Of a stretch of 42,828 bases of DNA, positions 40,901-42,828 are shown one piece after another. Origin of the DNA: Clostridiaceae bacterium (GTDB lineage Bacteria > Bacillota > Clostridia > Lachnospirales > Lachnospiraceae); the NCBI GenBank assembly GCA_902362865.1, contig CABIYE010000029.1, forward strand, positions 1 to 42,828, given 5' to 3'. Under the pieces are notes generated by a model. It saw nothing but the letters and a program-made list of their open reading frames with translations, was not told the origin of the DNA and made no database searches. Numbering within the stretch: position 1 is the stretch's first letter; each line of letters starts with the position of its first letter. The position numbers and the translations under genes are program-made.

Positions 40901-42828
40901 CGGTGGAGCTGCGCATGTGGGCGGAGGTCATAATTCTGTGGTTTTGGACGAATATGGAAATCTGGCGCTTGTGTACCATGCGAGACCGTATCCTGATCCA
41001 CATACAGGACAATCAGGTGCAGGCGGACTCTTTGATCCATGCCGTCATACTGTAGTAAAAAGTATCAATGTGGCGGCTGATGGAACCCTGCTTTTCAATA
41101 TGACTGCAGAAGAGGAGTTGAATCCTGATTATAAGACAATTACGGCAACCATTACGATTAAAGATGAAGAACCGGTTGATCCAGAAGAGGGACTGCTTGC
41201 CCATTATCTTCTGGAAACAAATACTGCTGATTCTTCCGGAAATGAAAAAGATGCAGTGATTACGGAAGGAGCAGAGGGAGTTACTTTTGAAAATGATGCG
41301 CTGACTCTGGCGGGCGGTGATAAGAATAGTAAAAATTATGTGACATTGCCAGATGGATTATTTGATAATCAAGATACAGTAACGGTATCTATGTGGATCA
41401 ATAACAATAATACGAAGGGAAATTATTCGGCTTTCTTTTTTGGAAGCGCTGCACAGAATAACAAGCTTCCGGCTAATTACTTTTTGTTAAATCCCTGTTC
41501 ACCGAACGGTAATTACAAGGCAGTATTTACAGATTCTGTTAATACAGGATCACCGTGGACAACGGAAAAAGGCGTGAATGACTCCACCAATAAAACACCT
41601 ACAAGCGGATTTATGAATCAGTGGAAATTATATACCATTGTAATCGATAATAAGACGCTGACAGGATATTTGGACGGAGAGAAATTGGGAACAGTAGCTT
41701 TGTCGAGAACCGTGTCGGATTTTGGGACAGGATTGAAAGCGCACATTGGAAAATCGCAGTATCTTGATGATAGTTTATTTGCAGGTTCTTTCCGCGATCT
41801 TCGTATTTACAGCAAAGCATTGGATGAATCAGATGTAAAGAGTATTTATCAGATTGGTGTGGACAGAAATAAACTCTTGGAGGACAAAGAGAATCTGTCC
41901 ATTGGAGATACCAGTAATGTAATTACAGATCTTTCCTTACCGACAGACGGGAAAAATGGCAGTAAGATTACTTGGAAATCAGATAATACGGCGGCTGTAG
42001 GAAATGACGGTAAAGTAACGCTGGGAGCAAATACTCAGACTGCAAACCTGACAGCGACAATCTCTCTGGGCAATGACTCTGTTACGAAAACATTTGCGGT
42101 AACGCTGCCTTCAGAAAATGAAATTGAAAATGTAGTAAAAGATAAAGTGCAGATTCCATATACGATAACGGATAAAATCGTATTACCTGCCAGCATTGGT
42201 GATATCCAGATTGCCTGGGATGATGGAGATGCCGGTATTATACAGGAAGATGGAACGGTGAGCGCACCGGAGGAAAATACAAGACTTACTATTACAGCAG
42301 ATATTACCTACAATGGGAAGGAATACCACAGGACATACAAAGTTCTTGTTATGGAGAAAACAGCAGAGTACGTGATGAGTTATACAAGAACAAATGTATC
42401 GGCGGCGCTTGGTGAAAGTATGCATTTGGCATATAGTGCTGATGGTGAGAATTATATGGCGCTTCATAACAATACAGGTATCTTTTTCGCAAAAGCGGAT
42501 TTGACTACTTCTGTGGCAGGAACAACCAAAACCCTTACGGAACCTTATTTGTTCAGAATGGCAGATGACAGAATCGGGGTAATTGCAGTACGTAGTGACG
42601 GCAAGATTATTCTGGGTATTACGAAAGATTTGATGGCGTATGAAGAAAGGATTATTTCTCTGAATACGAATCTTGGGGTTACAGAACCGGCATGTGAGTA
42701 TGACGGCACACAGTACGTAATTACATGGAAAGATGCAGGCGGTCAATTGATTTTGTCAAGATTAGTTGACACATTTTCCTCAAGGATTTTGTACCCTATG
42801 CTGCTTCTTTCAGGGAATCATAGTATTG
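37947..42828 (+). CDS. Large secreted GH43-type glycosidase, open at the window edge
   Basis: The frame stays open for 1627 codons to the window end, so the C terminus is missing. A signal peptide (about 1-32) is followed by LamG-like (about 36-262), two atrophied Ig-like units (about 265-424), a GH43-like propeller segment (about 427-628), an Ig-like Big_4 unit (about 634-697), a GH43 catalytic propeller (about 699-1068), a second LamG (about 1082-1302), two more Ig-like units (about 1309-1468) and a second propeller segment (about 1472 on). Predicted catalytic residues are D707 (RADPHVF), the WAPEF motif at about 775-779, general acid E924 (VEGPYMF) and H995 (GGGHNSV). GH43 enzymes cut arabinan, xylan or galactan side chains; the LamG parts probably bind carbohydrate. 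AAAGGAGG stands 7 nt before the ATG. A wall anchor may lie beyond the window. Confidence 0.88.
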   Translation, partial: MRKKFKKLVSLLLIAGMIFSFMPINASKTVKAEETDLIARYPLVSDIKDVSGNGNDAIILKEADGVTFTGGALTLAGGTSTSKNYVSLPEGLFDNQNELTVSMWIKNNNTKKNTSAFSFCGTTKKGNYPKHYFILNPSNPDGYYKAVFTDPEAESTANPWATEVGVNNSKNNSVMTSDRMNQWLYYTVTISENSISGYLDGELLGSDNISNITVSDFGENILSYIGKSDYADDTFAGSFRDLRIYGKEMNEGEVAGLYAEALEIQQVQEAKTTLNLKNGAMVCDNLSLPLSSGACSIVWESDNTKALENDGTVHFQDKSVSVKLTAVIKSGSYSETIEFELTVPTASEAKGEKYRTRLSIPAYISEDLQKEVDGQEIVWSCVPEGLIASDGKVTRPSKDTDATVTATIADAEITKNVKVMAEGGQVLSYVIQGGNLYENTGDLLASSDSRRSDALFLAAKTTEEESYTELNKGKAVVYVKWDGAQKANPDNQMGSPILFRKADGSLAVAASGNNNKNGIYVWDTQDNMAFTNERFLTLADAGTKVQNPSVIYDSMSGGYKIFWQDQNDKTYVSLMTDLKNGTVPEQTVETVYNKEIVSGVLPSNAVKNEASVFEASASEYEAIIKKYGNVYNTEVETVNIEAKPGESVELPETVKASYSDGSTKNLGVVWDEEELKALDSGKEGVYEVTGTVQQDAYTYPFIEERADPHVFYNEDDGYYYATGSYYEENMTAPSCAQSYRKLDIRRAKTIEGLKTAKEHYILESETGDRWGGFIWAPEFHKINGTWYCLVGAHDFGTSGVPANINWNSAHWCSKSILIPYEGTDEQMKEGGMLDAKQWGEPIILNNSPSFDVSYYEDEAGQGYYVMPQSAQISIVKAQGGDGVIPQPTGSRVVIKSGEWPWEYGVYEGSITASNPEGNDQLVVEGPYMFAYGDKVYISYSAATVDKYYTLGLLMADKGSDLMDPASWTHVTYPLLSSYDTDEGEIGGAAHVGGGHNSVVLDEYGNLALVYHARPYPDPHTGQSGAGGLFDPCRHTVVKSINVAADGTLLFNMTAEEELNPDYKTITATITIKDEEPVDPEEGLLAHYLLETNTADSSGNEKDAVITEGAEGVTFENDALTLAGGDKNSKNYVTLPDGLFDNQDTVTVSMWINNNNTKGNYSAFFFGSAAQNNKLPANYFLLNPCSPNGNYKAVFTDSVNTGSPWTTEKGVNDSTNKTPTSGFMNQWKLYTIVIDNKTLTGYLDGEKLGTVALSRTVSDFGTGLKAHIGKSQYLDDSLFAGSFRDLRIYSKALDESDVKSIYQIGVDRNKLLEDKENLSIGDTSNVITDLSLPTDGKNGSKITWKSDNTAAVGNDGKVTLGANTQTANLTATISLGNDSVTKTFAVTLPSENEIENVVKDKVQIPYTITDKIVLPASIGDIQIAWDDGDAGIIQEDGTVSAPEENTRLTITADITYNGKEYHRTYKVLVMEKTAEYVMSYTRTNVSAALGESMHLAYSADGENYMALHNNTGIFFAKADLTTSVAGTTKTLTEPYLFRMADDRIGVIAVRSDGKIILGITKDLMAYEERIISLNTNLGVTEPACEYDGTQYVITWKDAGGQLILSRLVDTFSSRILYPMLLLSGNHSI

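Noticed and set aside
42754..42828. Possible frameshift near the right edge
   Set aside because: The last in-frame residues look unlike the propeller region before them, and another frame reads KDFVPYAASFRES. That frame soon meets a stop, the main frame stays open, and too little sequence remains to judge.
1..42828. CRISPR arrays, tRNA or rRNA genes, IS elements, prophage or integrative element boundaries
   Set aside because: No regularly spaced repeats, cloverleaf-like segments, transposase, integrase or terminal repeats were seen. The topB gene alone is not evidence of a mobile element.

Overview
The window is a low-to-moderate GC chromosomal segment of a Gram-positive gut-type Clostridium. 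The most likely family is Lachnospiraceae; the genus cannot be settled from sequence alone. The evidence is strong AAAGGAGG ribosome binding sites, frequent TTG starts (bceB-like permease, xre-cupin, gltB, kdpE-like), SLH-anchored surface proteins, a Bce-type peptide-antibiotic module, DUF3793, and NADPH-type GltBD. I see no phage, IS element, integrase, CRISPR array, tRNA or rRNA gene.

Layout. (1) 1-7.3 kb is a cell-surface block: a 1563-residue SLH-anchored metallophosphoesterase, a SleB-type peptidoglycan hydrolase, and an SLH-anchored tandem rhodanese. (2) 7.4-11.9 kb is a BceRS-BceAB-type sensing and detoxification module, closed by a strong hairpin. Its first start codon lies inside a 21-bp imperfect inverted repeat. 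(3) 12.0-20.1 kb is a small cupin, then a same-strand run ppk1, topB, a left-handed beta-helix acyltransferase-like gene, an ABC exporter pair and mgsA. ppk1 has a Pho-box-like triple repeat upstream. (4) 20.1-24.0 kb is a sodium:solute symporter behind twin palindromes, a convergent ProX/Xre-cupin pair, and a CPBP membrane protease. (5) 24.1-30.2 kb is gltB-gltD for glutamate synthesis. (6) 30.3-33.6 kb is a CwlO-like NlpC/P60 hydrolase with a WalR-like box, then rpsB-tsf with a structured leader. (7) 33.6-37.8 kb is DUF3793, a convergent KdpDE-like two-component system with a shortened sensor, and a Dus-like gene overlapping a DUF3841-like gene. (8) 37.9 kb to the end is a very large secreted GH43-type glycosidase. 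It is open at the window edge and contains a duplicated LamG/Ig-like/propeller cassette.

The most noteworthy structure is regulatory. Two separate peptidoglycan hydrolase genes carry exact matches to the WalR consensus (TGTWAH-N5-TGTWAH) at similar distances from their -10 boxes. ppk1 carries Pho-type direct repeats. The Bce-type regulator has a start-codon-spanning hairpin, and the rpsB leader folds into nested stems. The protein families are mostly known. No wholly new defence or metabolic system is evident, but the surface-anchored rhodanese, the multidomain phosphoesterase and the cassette-duplicated GH43 protein are unusual architectures.
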